Source: Streptomyces sp. CGMCC 4.7035
Lineage (GTDB): Bacteria; Actinomycetota; Actinomycetes; Streptomycetales; Streptomycetaceae
Direction: 5' to 3'
Assembly: GCF_031583065.1 (NCBI RefSeq)
Contig: NZ_CP134053.1
Span: 806,001-870,000, forward strand
DNA length: 64,000 nt
The translations under genes were made by a program, and so were the position numbers. Every line of letters begins with the position of its first letter. The stretch's first letter is position 1. The notes beneath the pieces are model-generated. The model searched no databases. It had not been told where the DNA came from and was given only the letters and a program-made list of their open reading frames with translations. Below, in pieces: positions 22,901 to 37,900 of this stretch.

Positions 22901-25900
22901 CGACTTCGCGGCCATCGCCGGCTCAGGTCGTGGCCCGGCGAATGTGCGCGAGGAGATTCTGTGCCAGGGCTTCGCCGAGGTCCTCGGGCTGGAGTCGGTC
23001 GGCGTCGAGGACGACTTCTTCGCCCTGGGCGGTCACTCGCTGCTGGCGGTCCGCTTGGTGGAGTGGCTGCGGGTGCGGGGTGTGTCGGTGTCGGTGCGGG
23101 CGTTGTTCGTCTCGCCGACGCCGGCGGGGTTGGCGGCTGCGTCGGGTGCGGTGGCGGTTGTGGTGCCGGAGAACCTGATCCCGGACGGGGCGCAGGTGAT
23201 CACGCCGGAGATGCTGCCGTTGGTGGAGCTGACCGAGGCCGAGATCCAGACCGTGGTGGCCGGGGTGCCGGGTGGTGCGGGCAACGTGGCGGACGTCTAT
23301 CCGCTGGCCCCGCTGCAGGAAGGGATTCTCTTCCACCATCTGCTGGCCGATGGCGGTCAGGACGCGTATGTGCTGCCGATGGTGCTGGAGTTCGACGACC
23401 GTTCCCGGCTGGACGGGTTCGTCGGGGCGTTGCAGCAGGTCGTCGACCGGCATGACGTGTTCCGCACGTCGTTGGTGTGGCAGGGGCTGCGTGAGCCGGT
23501 TCAGGTGGTGTGGCGGTCCGCTGAACTGCCGGTGACCGAGATGAGCCTTGACACTGACAGTACCGATCCGGCGGCGGATCTGATCTCCGCCATCGGACTG
23601 TCGATGGATCTGCAGCGGGCGCCGCTGCTGGATCTGCATGTCGCCGAGGTTTTCGGTGGCCGGTGGCTGGGGTTGGTGCGGGTGCATCACCTGGTGCAGG
23701 ACCACACCGCGATGGACGTCGTGTACGACGAGGTACGCACCATCCTGGCCGGGCGTGCCGAGGAGCTTCCGGAGCCGTTGCCGTTCCGGGACTTCGTGGC
23801 CCAGGCCCGGGCCGGTCTCGACACCGGCGAGCACGACGATTTTTTCCGGGAGCTTCTGGCCGGGGTGGACGAGCCGACCGCGGCGTTCGGGGTCAGCGAT
23901 GTGCGCGGCGACGGCTCGGGGGTGGTCCGTGCAGGCCGGCCCATGGACGCCGGTCTGGCGGCGCGGCTGCGGGAGGTGGCACGGCGGCTGGGCGCCAGCC
24001 CGGCGACGGTGATGCACGTGGTGTGGTCGCGGGTCCTGGCGGTGGTGTCGGGCCGTGACGACGTGGTGTTCGGCACGGTGCTGTTCGGCCGGATGAACGC
24101 AGGCGCCAGCGCGGACCGGGTGCCCGGGTTGTTCATCAACACCCTGCCGGTACGGGTACGCACCAGCGAACTCGACGTGCTGGACGCGGTCACGGCGATG
24201 CGCGGCCAGCTGGCCGGGCTGCTGGAGCACGAGCACGCGCCTCTGGCGCTGGCCCAGCGAGCCAGCGCGGTGCCGGCCGATGAACCGCTGTTCAACACGG
24301 GGTTCAACTACCGGCACAACACCGGCGGGGTCCGGGACGAGTCCGGCGGCGCCGGGTTCGAGGGTGTCCGGGAGGTGTTCTCCCGGGAAAGCAGCACCTA
24401 CCCGTTGACGATCCTGGTCGATGACGACGGGGACGGGTTCGATCTGGCCGTGGATGCGGTGGGTCCGATCGATCCGCAGGCGGTGACCGGCATGCTGCAT
24501 GCCGCGGTCGCAGCGCTGGTGCCGGCGCTTGAGCACGCGCTGGACGGCGGCGCGCGGGTGCCCCTGTCCGCGCTCGACGTGCTGGACGCGGATGACCGGC
24601 GTCGGATGCTGGTGGAGTGGAACGACACGGCGGCCAAGGTGCCGTCCGCGACGTTGCCGGAGTTGTTCGCGGCGCAGGTCGCGCGGACTCCGGAAGCCGT
24701 GGCGGTGATGTCCGAAAGCGAGTCGGTCACGTACGCCGAGTTGGATGTGCGGGCGAATCGTCTGGCGCGATATCTGGCCGGGCTCGGTGTGGGTCCGGAG
24801 TCGGTGGTGGGGTTGTGTCTGCCGCGTGGGGTGGACGTGATCGTGGCAATGCTGGCCGTGTCGAAGGCTGGAGCGGCGTATCTGCCGATCGATCCGGAGT
24901 ATCCGGCCGAGCGAATCGCGTTCATGCTGGCCGACGCGCGGGCGGCGGTGCTGGTCGGCACCGAGGACGTGCTCGATGAGTTGCCGACCGGACGGGCGCC
25001 GATGGTGGCGCTGGACGATCCGCAGGTGGCTGCGCAGGTGTCGTCGATGTCCGGCGATGCGCTGTCGGTCTCCCTGCTCGCGGACCATCCGGCGTATGTG
25101 ATCTACACCTCTGGGTCGACGGGGGTGCCCAAGGGCGTGGTCGTCACCCATGCGGGGTTGGGGAGTCTGGCGGCTACCCAGGCGCAGCGGTTCGCGCCAG
25201 GTGTGGGGAGCAGGGTGTTGCAGTTCGCGTCGGTGGGCTTCGACGCGGCGAGCTGGGAATTGTTGATGGCGTTGTGTTCGGGTGCCTGCTTGGTGGTGGC
25301 GTCTGCCCGGGAGCTGTTGCCTGGTGCGGCGTTGGCGGGCGTGGTGGCGCGGTTCGGCGTGACGCATGCGACGTTGCCGCCGGCGGTGCTGGGCGTGCTG
25401 GAGCCGGAGGACCTGGCTTCGGTGACGACGCTGGTGTCGGCTGGTGAGGCGCTGGGCGGTGAGTTGGTGGCCCGGTGGACGCCGGGGCGACGGTTCGTGA
25501 ATGCGTACGGGCCGACGGAGACGACGGTGTGTGCGGCCATGTCCGGTGTGTTGGAGGCCGGGGATGTGCCGGGTATCGGTGGTCCGATCCTCAACGCTCG
25601 GGTGTATGTGCTGGATGATCGGCTTACTCCGGTACCGGCCGGGGTGGCTGGGGAGTTGTATGTGGCCGGTGTGGGTCTGGCGCGCGGGTATGTGGGGCGT
25701 GCGGGGCTGACTGCGGGACGGTTTGTGGCCGACCCGTTCGACACCACCGGCGGCGGTGGCCGGTTGTACCGGACCGGGGACGTGGTGCGCTGGAACGCCG
25801 ATGGCGAGCTGGTATACCGGGGCCGGGCGGATGAGCAGGTGAAGATCCGTGGTTTCCGGATCGAGCCGGGCGAGATCCAGGCGGTGATCGCCGCTCACCC

Positions 25901-28900
25901 GCTGGTGGCGCAAGCTGCGGTCATCACGCGGGAGGACGCTCCGGGGGAGAAGCGCCTGGTCGCCTATGTGGTCCCGGCTGTGGCCGGTGAGGACCAAGGC
26001 TTTGACGGGGCCGATGGATTGCCGTCCGTGCTGCGAGAGCTTGTCGCGTCGCGGCTGCCCGAGTACATGGTGCCCTCGGCCGTAATGGTGCTCGATGCAC
26101 TGCCGTTGACACCCAACGGCAAGTTGGACCGCAAAGCCCTGCCGGGACCGGACGCCGCCACCACTGCAGGGTCCGGACGCGGTCCGGCCAACGAGCGCGA
26201 AGAAATCCTGTGCCAGGCGTTCGCCGAGATCCTGGGCCTGGAGTCCATCGGCGTCGATGACGACTTCTTCGTCCTGGGTGGGCATTCACTGCTCGCGGTG
26301 CGGCTGGCCAGCCGGGTGCGGACTGCGCTCGGGGTGGAGTTGTCGCTGGGGACCTTGTTCGAGGCTCCCACGGTCGCGGGTTTGGCAGAGCGGTTGTCGG
26401 ATGCCGGTGCGGAGCAGTCGGCCCTGGTGCCGTGGGCGCGCCCAGGGCGGCTGCCGTTGTCGTTCGCGCAGCAGCGGCTCTGGTTCATCGGACAGTTGGA
26501 GGGCCCGAGCGCCCTTTACAACATCCCGATGGTGCTGGCGTTGTCCGGTGACGTGGACTCCGCAGCCCTCGGTTCGGCGTTGCGGGATGTGATCGGGCGG
26601 CACGAGGTACTGCGTACGGTCTTCCCCACGGCCGCAGACGGACAGCCGTACCAGCAGATCATCGGCATCGACGAGCTGGACTGGGAGCTGCAGTCGGTCG
26701 AGGTGGCCGCGTCCGATCTCGACACGGAGATCGCGGCGGCGGCCAGGAATGCCTTCGATCTCGCCTCCGAGGTCCCGATCCGGGCGTGGCTGTTCACCGA
26801 CGGCTCGGGCGAGCGCGTGTTGGTGGTGGTCGTGCACCACATCGCCGGGGACGGCTGGTCGACGGGACCGCTGGCCCGGGACGTCTCGACGGCGTATGCG
26901 GCGCGTCGTGAGGGCCGTGCTCCGGTGTGGGAGCCGTTGCCGGTGCAGTACGCGGACTACGCGCTGTGGCAGCGGGACCGGTTGGGCAGCGAGGACGACC
27001 CGGACAGCCTGATATCCCAGCAGGTGGGGTTCTGGCGGGAGGCTTTGGCAGGGACGCCGGAGGAGCTGGCGTTGCCGGTGGACCGGCCGCGCCCGGCGGT
27101 GGCGGGTCACCGTGGGCACGCGGTGCCGTTGCAGGTCTCTGCCGACGTGCATGCGCGGCTGCTGTTGGTGGCGCGTGAGCAGGGTGTGACGGTGTTCATG
27201 CTGCTGCAGGCCGCGTTGGCGGTCCTGCTGGCCAAGCTGGGTGCCGGCGAGGACATCCCGATCGGCGCGGCGGTCGCCGGGCGCACGGACGAGGCACTCG
27301 ACGACCTGGTCGGCTTCTTCGTCAACACCTTGGTGATGCGTACGGATGTGTCGGGTGACCCGACGTTCACCGAGCTGCTGTCCCGGGTGCGGCAGGCGAG
27401 TCTGGCCGGGTTCGAGCACCAGGATGTGCCGTTCGAGCGGTTGGTGGAGGAGCTGGCTCCTGCCCGTTCGCTGTCGCGGCATCCGTTGTTCCAGGTGATG
27501 CTCACCCTGCAGAACAACGCCGAGGCGGAGCTGGATCTGCCGGGAGTGCAGGTCGACGGGCACGCCGCGTCCGTCACGGCGGTGTCCGTTGCGAAGTTCG
27601 ATCTGGATGTGGCGGTGTCGGAGGTCGTCGATGCCGATGGTGCTGCGGCGGGGCTGCGCGGTGTGGTGACGGGGTCGGCGGATCTGTTCGATGCCGGCAG
27701 CGTCGTGGTGTTCGCCGAGCGTTTGGTGCGGGTGCTGGAGACGGTGCTCGCTGATCCGTCGGTGCCGGTCTCCGCGGTGGATGTGCTCGACGGCGATGAG
27801 CGTCGTCGGGTGCTGGAGGAGTGGAACGAGACCGGGTTCGCCGCGCCGGAGGTTTCGGTGCCGGAGTTGTTCGCGGCACAGGTGACGCGGACGCCTGATG
27901 CGATGGCGGCGGTGAGCGACGGGGTGGAGGTCTCGTATGCGGAGTTGGATGCGCGGGCGAACCGGCTGGCCCGGTACCTGACCGGGCTGGGTGTGGGTGC
28001 GGAGTCGGTGGTGGGGCTGTGTCTGCCGCGTGGGGTGGACATGGTGGTGGCGTTGCTGGCGGTGTGGAAGGCCGGGGGCGCGTACCTGCCGATCGATCCG
28101 GGCCACCCGGTTGAGCGGATCGAGTTCATGGTGGCGGATGCGGCGCCGGTGTGTGTGCTGACCGTGTCCGGAGTGCCCGCTGTGAATGCTATGACCGGTG
28201 TGGTGCCCGTGGTGATGCTGGATGACCCGCGGGTGTCTGAGGCGGTGTCGGCGCTGTCCGATGCGGATTCTGGGGTGCCGGTGTCGCCGGGGTGTGCGGC
28301 ATATGTGATCTACACGTCGGGGTCGACGGGGCTGCCGAAGGGCGTGGTGGTCGAGCAGCGTTCGGTGGCTGCGCTGGTGGCGTGGGCGGGCTCGCGGTTC
28401 GGGGCCGGTGGGGAGTTCGAGCGGGTACTGGGCTCGACGTCGCTGAGTTTCGATGTGTCGGTGTTCGAGCTGCTGGGCCCGTTGTGTGCGGGTGGTTGCG
28501 TGGAGGTGGTGGAGGACCTGCTGACGTTGGCTGACGGAGCTGCTGACGTGGGCGAGGTGTCATTGGTCAGCGCGGTGCCTTCGGCGCTGGCGCGGGTGCT
28601 CGGCGGTGCTGGCGGTGGTCTGGCCGGTGTCGGAAGGGTGGTGTTGGCGGGCGAGGGGTTGTCCGCGGGAGTTCTCGGTGCGGTACGTGAGGCGTTGCCG
28701 GGTGCCTCGGTGGCCAACATCTATGGCCCGACCGAGGCGACGGTGTATGCCACGGCGTGGTTCGGCGACGGCGACTGCGATGGTGACGCGCAGGTGCGGG
28801 AGGCAGGTTGGGTGCCGCCGATCGGCCGTCCGATCGGCGGGGTGCGGGCGTACGTGCTCGATGACCGGCTGGCTCCGGTTCCCGTAGGGGTGGCCGGGGA

Positions 28901-31900
28901 GTTGTACATCGCCGGTTCGGGTGTGGCGCGCGGGTATCTGGGCCGCGCGGGTCTGACCGCGGGGCGGTTCGTGGCCGACCCGTTCGATGCCGTCGGTGGT
29001 GGCCGCTTGTATCGGACCGGGGATGTGGTGCGCTGGAACGCTGATGGTGATCTGGTGTTCGTGGGGCGGGCCGATGAGCAGGTAAAGGTCCGTGGCTTCC
29101 GGATCGAGCCCGGCGAGATCGAGGCGGTGCTGACGGCGCATCCGCCGGTGGCCCAGGCCGCAGTGATCGTCCGGGAGGACGAGCCGGGCGACAGGCACCT
29201 GGTCGCCTACGTCGTGGCGGTGGCCGGGGCTGAGGTGGATCCGGGTCTGCTGCGGGAGCACGTCTCTTCCCGGTTGCCGGAGTACATGGTCCCGTCGGCG
29301 GTGGTGGTGCTGGATGCGCTGCCGCTCAATATGAACGGGAAGCTGGACCGGCGGGCCCTGCCCGCGCCGGACTTCGCCGCGCTCACCGGGTCCGGGCGTG
29401 GCCCGGCGAACGTGCGCGAGGAACTGCTGTGCTTGGCGTTCGCTGAGGTCTTGGGCCTGGAGTCCGTGGGTGTCGAGGACGACTTCTTCACCCTGGGCGG
29501 CCACTCGCTGCTCGCGGTGCGGCTGGTCAGCCGGGTCCGAGCGGTGCTCGGTGTGGAATTGTCGCTACGGATGCTGTTCGAGGCTCCGACGGTGGCGGGT
29601 CTGGCGGCCCGGCTCTCGGATGCCGGTGCGGCGCGTTCCGTCCTGGTTCCGTGGGCGCGTCCGGAGCGGCTGCCGCTGTCGTTCGCGCAGCAGCGTCTGT
29701 GGTTCCTTGGGCAGTTGGAGGGCCCGAGCGCGCTCTACAACATCCCGATGGCGATACGTCTGTCCGGTGATGTGGACTCCGCCGCTCTCGGAGCGGCGTT
29801 GCGGGATGTGATCGGCCGGCACGAGGTGCTGCGCACGGTCTTCCCGACCGCTGAGGGTGAGCCGTTCCAGCAGGTCATCGGCATCGATGAGCTGGACTGG
29901 GGGCTGCAGCCGGTCGAGGTGGCCGCCGAAGAGCTGCCGGGTGCGGTCGCGGCGGCGACGGAGTACGCCTTCGATCTCGCGGTGGAGATGCCGATCCGGG
30001 CGTGGCTGTTTACCGATGGCTCGGACGAGTCGGTATTGGTGGTGGTGGTGCACCACATCGCCGGGGACGGCTGGTCGATGGGCCCGCTGGCCAAGGACGT
30101 GTCGACCGCGTACGCGGCGCGGTGTCAGGGTCGTGCTGCGCAGTGGTCGCCGCTGCCGGTGCAGTACGCGGACTACGCGCTGTGGCAGCGGGAGCTGCTG
30201 GGCAGCGAGGACGACCCGGAGAGTTTGATCTCACGCCAGGTTGCCTACTGGCGGCAGGCTTTGGCTGGAGTACCGGAGCAGCTGGCGCTGCCGACAGACC
30301 GTCCGCGTCCGGCAGTCGCGAGCAACCGCGGGCATACGGTGCCGTTGCAGGTGCCGGCCGACGTGCATGCCCGGCTCCTGCGAGTGGCGCGTGAGCAGGG
30401 TGTGACGGTGTTCATGGTGCTGCAGGCCGCGTTGGCGGTGCTGCTGTCCAAGCTGGGAGCCGGTGAGGACGTCCCCATCGGGGCAGCGGTCGCCGGGCGC
30501 ACGGACGAGGCGCTGGACGACCTGGTCGGCTTCTTCATCAACAGCCTGGTGATGCGCACGGATCTGTCGGGCGATCCGACGTTCGAGCAGGTTCTGGCTC
30601 GGGTTCGTGAGACGAGTCTGGCTGGGTTCGAGCACCAGGACGTGCCGTTCGAGCGCCTGGTGGAGGAGCTTGCTCCGGTCCGCTCCCTGTCGCGGCACCC
30701 GTTGTTCCAGGTGATGCTCACCGTGCAGAACAACGCCGAAGCGGTACTGGACCTGCCGGGCGTGCAGGCCGGCGCGCACGCGGCGTCGAACACGTCGATG
30801 TCGGCTGCCAGGTTCGACCTCGATGTGAATGTGGGTGAGGTGTTCGGTGCGGACGGTGTTCCGGCCGGGATTCATGGCGGGGTGACGGGGTCGGCGGATC
30901 TGTTCGACGCCGGCACGGTGGCCGTGATCGCCGAGCGGTGGGTGCGGGTGTTGGAGGCGGTTACGGCCGACCCGTCGGTGCCGGTCTCCGGGGTGGATGT
31001 GCTGGATCCCGGCGAGCGGCGCCGGGTGCTGGTGGAGTGGAACGACACGGATGCGGTCGTGCCGGATGCCCTGGTGCCGGAGTTGTTCGCGGGGCAGGCG
31101 GCGCGGACCCCGGACGCGGTGGCCGTCGTCGCGGACGGTGTCGAGCTGTCCTACGCGGAACTGGAGGCCCGGGCGAATCGTCTGGCGCGGTATCTGACCG
31201 GGCTGGGTGTGGGTGCGGAGTCGGTGGTGGGGTTGTGTCTGCCGCGTGGGGTGGACATGGTGGTGGCCCTGTTGGCGGTGTGGAAGTCCGGGGGTGCGTA
31301 TCTGCCCATCGACCCGGAGTATCCGGCCGAGCGGATCTCGTTCATGCTCTCCGATGCGCGGGCGGCGGTGCTGGTGGGCACCGAGGACATCCTGGACGAG
31401 TTGCCGGCGGTGAGGGTGCCGGTGGTGGCGTTGGACGATCCGCAGGTGGCTGCGGTGGTGTCGTCGGTGGCTGACGGCCCGGTCGGGGTTCCGGTGGTGC
31501 CGGGGCAGTTGGCGTATGTGATCTATACGTCGGGGTCGACGGGGACGCCGAAGGGTGTCGGGGTGACTCATGGCGGGTTGGCGAACTATGTGGTGTGGGC
31601 GGCGGGTGAGTATGGTCCGGCTGCTGGTGGGGCGGTGTTGCATTCGTCGTTGGCGTTCGACCTGACGGTGACGAGTGTGGTGGTGCCGTTGGTGGCGGGG
31701 TCGGTGGTGGTGGCCAGTGCTGAGGGCGGTGCCGAGGGTCTGGCGGGGCTGGTGAATGCCTCGGGTGGTTTTGATGTGCTGAAGGTGGTGCCGGGGCATC
31801 TGCCGTTGCTGGCGGAGCTGGTGACCGATGCTGCCGCGTCGTCGGCGGCGCGGGTGCTGGTGGTGGGTGGTGAGGCGTTGTCGGCCGGTCCGGTGCGTGA

Positions 31901-34900
31901 CTGGCTGGGGCGCACGCCGGACTCGGTGGTGGTCAATGAGTACGGGCCGACCGAGGCGACGGTGGGGTGTTGTGTGTTCCGGGCGGTGGCTGGTGAGCCG
32001 CTGGATGAGCTGGTGCCGATCGGGCGGCCGGTCGCGAACACCCGGTTGTACGTCCTTGATGAGTCGCTGCGGCCGGTGCCGGTCGGGGTTGCCGGCGAGT
32101 TGTACATCGCCGGGGCTCAGTTGGCGCGTGGGTATGTGGGGCGTGCGGGTCTGACCGGTGAGCGGTTCGTCGCCGACCCGTTCGACACCGGCGGTGGTGG
32201 GCGTTTGTACCGGACCGGGGATGTGGTGCGGTGGGACGCCGAGGGGAACCTGGTGTATCTGGGGCGTGCGGATGAGCAGGTGAAGGTCCGTGGTTTCCGG
32301 ATCGAGCCGGGTGAGATCGAGTCTGTGCTGACCGCGCACCCGGAGGTCGCGCAGGCTGCCGTCATCGCTCGGGAGGACGAGCCGGGCGACAGGCGTCTGG
32401 TCGCCTACGTCGTCCCGACCGCCGGAGATGATCCGGACCAGGACGCCGGCCTCGATGGAGATGTCGTCGGAAGCATGCCGTCGCTGTTGCGGGAGTTTGT
32501 CGCCTCGCGTCTGCCGGAGTACATGGTTCCGGCTGCGGTGGTGGTGCTGGATGCGCTGCCGTTGACCCACAACGGGAAGCTGGACCGTAGGGCTCTGCCC
32601 GCTCCCGAGTCCGCGGCCGTGGGCGGTTCCGGGCGTGGCCCGGCCAACGTCCGCGAGGAGATGCTGTGTGAGGCGTTCGCCGAGGTCCTGGGCCTTTCGG
32701 CTGTGGGGGTCGACGACGACTTCTTCGCCCTGGGCGGGCACTCCCTGTTGGCGGTGCGTTTGATCAGCCGGATCAGGGCGGCACTGGGCGCCGAGCTTGA
32801 CATCCGGGCATTGTTCGAGGCCCCGACGGTGGCCGGTCTCGCGGCGCGGCTCTCGGATGCCGGTGTGGCGCGGTCTGCTTTGGTGCCGTGGGTGCGTCCG
32901 GAGCGGTTGCCGTTGTCGTTCGCGCAGCAGCGTCTGTGGTTCATCGGGCAGTTGGAAGGCCCGAGCGCGCTCTACAACATTCCGGTGGCGATTCGCCTGT
33001 CCGGTGATGTCGACCAGGTCGCGCTTGCGGCGGCGTTGCGGGATGTGATCGGCCGGCACGAGGTGCTGCGCACGGTCTTCCCCACCGCGGACGGTCAGCC
33101 GTACCAGCAGGTCATCGGCCTTGGTGAGCTGGAGTGGGAGCTGCAGCGGGTCGATGTGGCTGCTGAGGATCTGCCGGGTGCGGTCGCCCGAGCGACGGAG
33201 TATGCCTTCGATCTGGCGGTGGAGGTGCCGATCCGGGCGTGGCTGTTCACGGCCGGGCCGGATGAGCATGCCCTGGTGGTGGTGGTGCACCACATCGCCG
33301 GTGACGGTTGGTCGACCGGTCCGCTGGCCCAGGACGTGTCGGCGGCGTACGCGGCGCGCCTTGAAGGGCGTGCTCCGGTGTGGGAGCCGTTGCCGGTGCA
33401 GTACGCGGACTACGCGCTGTGGCAGCGTGAACTGCTCGGGGACGAGCAGGACCAGGACAGCCTGATCTCCCAGCAGGTCGCCTACTGGCGTGAGGCGTTG
33501 GCCGGGGTTCCGGAGGAGCTGGCGCTGCCGGTGGACCGGCCGCGCCCGGCGGTGGCGAGCCATCGCGGGCACACCGTGCTGTTCGAGGTGCCGGCTGCGG
33601 TGCAGACGCGGCTGCAGGAAATCGCGCTTGACCACGGCGTGACGGTGTTCATGGTGGTGCAGGCCGCGCTTGCGGTGCTGCTGTCGAAGCTGGGCGCCGG
33701 TGAGGACATCCCGATCGGTGCGGCGGTCGCCGGGCGTACGGATGAGGCGCTGGACGACCTGGTCGGGTTCTTCGTCAACACGCTGGTGATGCGCACGGAC
33801 CTGTCGGGTGACCCGAGCTTCGAGCAGGTGCTGACCCGGGTACGTGAGGCAGGCCTGTCGGCGTTTGCGCATCAGGATGTGCCGTTCGAGCGGTTGGTGG
33901 AGGAGCTGGCTCCTGCCCGTTCGCTGTCGCGGCATCCGTTGTTCCAGGTGATGCTCACCGTGCAGAACAACGCCCAGGCGGTCCTGGACCTGCCGGGCGT
34001 TCGAGCCGGTGGGCAGGCAGCGACGCAGCTCGGTGGGACGCCGATTGCGGCAGTCGCGAAGTTCGACCTGGACGTGACGGTGTCGGAGGTGTTCGATGCC
34101 GAGGGTGTTCCGTCCGGGCTGTTTGGTGGGGTGACCGGGTCTGCGGATCTGTTCGATCCGGAGACGGTGGCGGTGTTCGTCGAGCGTCTGGTGCGGGTGC
34201 TGGAGGCGGTGGCCGCCGATCCGTCGGTGTCGGTGTCCGGTGTGGATGTGCTGGATGCGGGTGAGCGGGATCGGGTGCTGCGTCAGTGGAACGACACGGA
34301 CACGGTGGTGCCGCAGGTTCTGGTGCCGGGGTTGTTCGCGGGGCAGGTGGCGCGGATGCCGGATGCGCCGGCGGTGGTGTTCGAGGGCGAGTCCGTCTCC
34401 TATGGGGAGCTGGATGCGCGGGCGAATCGTCTGGCCCGGTATCTGTCGGGGTTGGGTGTGGGTGCGGAGTCGGTGGTGGGGTTGTGTCTGCCGCGTGGGG
34501 TGGACATGGTGGTGGCCCTGTTGGCGGTGTGGAAGGCCGGTGGCGCGTATGTGCCGGTGGATCCGGAGCTGCCCGTGGAGCGGATCGCGTTCATGCTGGC
34601 TGATGCGGGGCCGGTGTGTGTGCTGACGGTGTCCGGGGTGGCCGGGGTGCTGTCCGGGCCGGAGGGTGCGTCGGAGGGCGTGCCGGGTGTGTCGGTGCCG
34701 GTGGTGGTGCTGGATGAGCCGGGTGTGGTGGCGGCGGTGTCGTCGTTGTCCGGTGGGTCTGTGCCGGTGTCGTTGGTGTCGGGGCAGTTGGCGTATGTGA
34801 TTTATACGTCGGGGTCGACGGGGACGCCGAAGGGTGTGGCGGTCTCGCATGGGGCGTTGGCGAATACGGTGGCGGTGTTCACGCCGGTGTTCGGTGCGGT

Positions 34901-37900
34901 GCCGGGTGTGGGGGTGTTGCAGTTCGTTTCGTTCAGTTTCGATGCGTCGGTGCTGGATGTGGCGGTGGCGTTGACGTCGGGGGCGCGTTTGGTGGTGGCG
35001 TCGGCGGCGCAGCGGGTGGATGCGGGGTTGTTGCGGGATCTGGTGGTCTCGGCCGGGGTGCGGGTGGCCAGTGTGGTGCCGAGTCTGCTGGAGATGCTCT
35101 CGCCGGGGGATCTGGCGCCGGTGGAGCACATGGTGGTGGGTTCGGAGGCGATCTCTGCCCGGACGGCCGGGGCGTGGGCGCAGGGCCGTGTGTTGTCCCA
35201 TGCCTATGGTCCGACGGAGGCCGCGGTGATGATGGCGGCCGGGGTGCTGGATCCGGGGGTGGCGGAGTCTGCGGTGGTGTCGTTCGGGCGTCCGTCCGGT
35301 AACAGCCGGGTGTTCGTGCTGGACGAGCGGCTTGCTCCGGTGCCGGTGGGTGTGGCGGGTGAGTTGTATATCGCGGGTGCGCAGCTGGCCCGTGGGTATG
35401 CGGGCCGTGCGGGTCTGACCGGTGAGCGGTTCGTCGCCGACCCGTTCGACACCACCGGTGGTGGCCGCCTGTATCGGACCGGGGATGTGGTGCGGTGGAG
35501 CGAGTCCGGTGAGCTGGTGTTCGTCGGGCGTGCGGATGAGCAGGTGAAGGTCCGTGGTTTCCGGATCGAGCTGGGCGAGATCCAGGCGGTCATCGCCGCG
35601 CACCCGCAGGTCGCGCAGGCTGCCGTCATCGCGCGGGAGGATGAGGGCGGGGACAAGCGCCTGGTCGCCTACGTCATCCCGACGGCCGATGCCGATGCTG
35701 GTCTCGTTGGCGGTCTCCCCACAGCATTGCGGGAGCATGTTGCTTCGCGTCTGCCGGAGTACATGGTTCCGGCTGCGGTGGTGGTGCTGGATGTGCTGCC
35801 GCTGAACACGAACGGGAAGCTGGACCGCAAGGCCCTGCCCGCGCCGGACTTCACCGCGATCGCCGGTTCCGGGCGTGGCCCGGCCAACGCCCGTGAAGAG
35901 CTGCTGTGCCAGGCGTTCGCCGAGGTCCTGGGCCTTTCGGCTGTGGGCGTCGACGACGACTTCTTCGCGCTGGGCGGGCATTCCCTGCTCGCGGTGCGCC
36001 TGGTCAGCCGGGTGCGTGCGGTTCTCGGGGTCGAGGTGTCGCTGCGGGTGCTGTTCGAGGCTCCGACGGTGGCCGGCCTTGCCGCGCGGCTTTCGGGTGC
36101 TGGTGTGGCGCGGTCTGCTTTGGTGCCGTGGGTGCGTCCGGAGCGGTTGCCGTTGTCGTTCGCGCAGCAGCGCCTGTGGTTCATCGGGCAGTTGGAAGGC
36201 CCGAGCGCGCTCTACAACATTCCGATGGCGATACGCCTGTCCGGTGATGTCGACCAGGTCGCGCTTGCGGCGGCGTTGCGGGATGTGATCGGCCGGCACG
36301 AGGTGCTGCGCACGATGTTCCCGACCGCGGACGGGCAGCCGTTCCAGCAGGTCATCGGCCTTGATGACCTGGAGTGGGAGCTCCAGCTGGTCCAGGTGGC
36401 CCCGACCGACCTCCAGGCGGAGGTCGTGGCGGCGGCCGGGTACGTGTTCGATCTGGCGGTGGAGGTGCCGATCCGGGCGGGGCTGTTCAGCGACGGCTCG
36501 GATGAGCATGTCCTGGTGGTCGTGGTGCACCACATCGCCGGTGACGGTTGGTCGACCGGTCCGCTGGCCCAGGACGTGTCGGCGGCGTATGCGGCTCGTG
36601 TCGAGGGCCAGGCTCCGGTGTGGGAGCCGTTGCCGGTGCAGTACGCGGATTACGCGCTGTGGCAGCGGGAGTTGCTGGGCAGCGAGGACGACCCGGACAG
36701 CTTGATATCCCGGCAGGTGGAGTTCTGGCGGGATGCGCTCGCGGGCGCGCCGGAGGAACTGGCACTGCCGGTGGATCGTCCGCGTCCGGCGGTGGCGAGC
36801 CATCGCGGGCACGCGGTGCCGGTGCAGGTTCCGGCTGATGTGCACGCGCGGCTGCTTTCGGTGGCGCGTGAGCAGGGCGTGACGGTGTTCATGGTGGTGC
36901 AGGCCGCGCTTGCGGTGCTGCTGTCGAAGCTGGGTGCCGGTGAGGACATCCCGATGGGTGCCGCGGTTGCCGGGCGTACGGATGAGGCGCTGGACGACCT
37001 GGTCGGGTTCTTCGTGAACACGCTGGTGATGCGCACGGACCTGTCGGGTGACCCGAGCTTCGAGCAGGTGCTGACCCGGGTACGTGAGGCAGGCCTGTCG
37101 GCGTTTGCGCATCAGGATGTGCCGTTCGAGCGGTTGGTGGAGGAGCTGGCTCCTGCCCGTTCGCTGTCGCGGCATCCGTTGTTCCAGGTGATGCTCACCG
37201 TGCAGAACAACGCCCAGGCGGTCCTGGACCTGCCGGGCGTTCGAGCCGGTGGGCAGGCAGCGACGCAGCTCGGTGGGACGCCGATTGCGGCAGTCGCGAA
37301 GTTCGACCTGGACGTGACGGTGTCGGAGGTGTTCGATGCCGAGGGTGTTCCGTCCGGGCTGTTTGGTGGGGTGACCGGGTCTGCGGATCTGTTCGATCCG
37401 GAGACGGTGGCGGTGTTCGTCGAGCGTCTGGTGCGGGTGCTGGAGGCGGTGGCCGCCGATCCGTCGGTGTCGGTGTCCGGTGTGGATGTGCTGGATGCGG
37501 GTGAGCGGGATCGGGTGCTGCGTCAGTGGAACGACACGGACACGGTGGTGCCGCAGGTTCTGGTGCCGGGGTTGTTCGCGGGGCAGGTGGCGCGGACGCC
37601 GGATGCGCCGGCGGTGGTGTTCGAGGGCGAGTCCGTCTCCTATGGGGAGCTGGATGCGCGGGCGAATCGTCTGGCCCGGTATCTGTCGGGGTTGGGTGTG
37701 GGTGCGGAGTCGGTGGTGGGGTTGTGTCTGCCGCGTGGGGTGGACATGGTGGTGGCCCTGTTGGCGGTGTGGAAGGCCGGTGGCGCGTATGTGCCGGTGG
37801 ATCCGGAGCTGCCCGTGGAGCGGATCGCGTTCATGCTGGCTGATGCGGGGCCGGTGTGTGTGCTGACGGTGTCCGGGGTGGCCGGGGTGCTGTCCGGGCC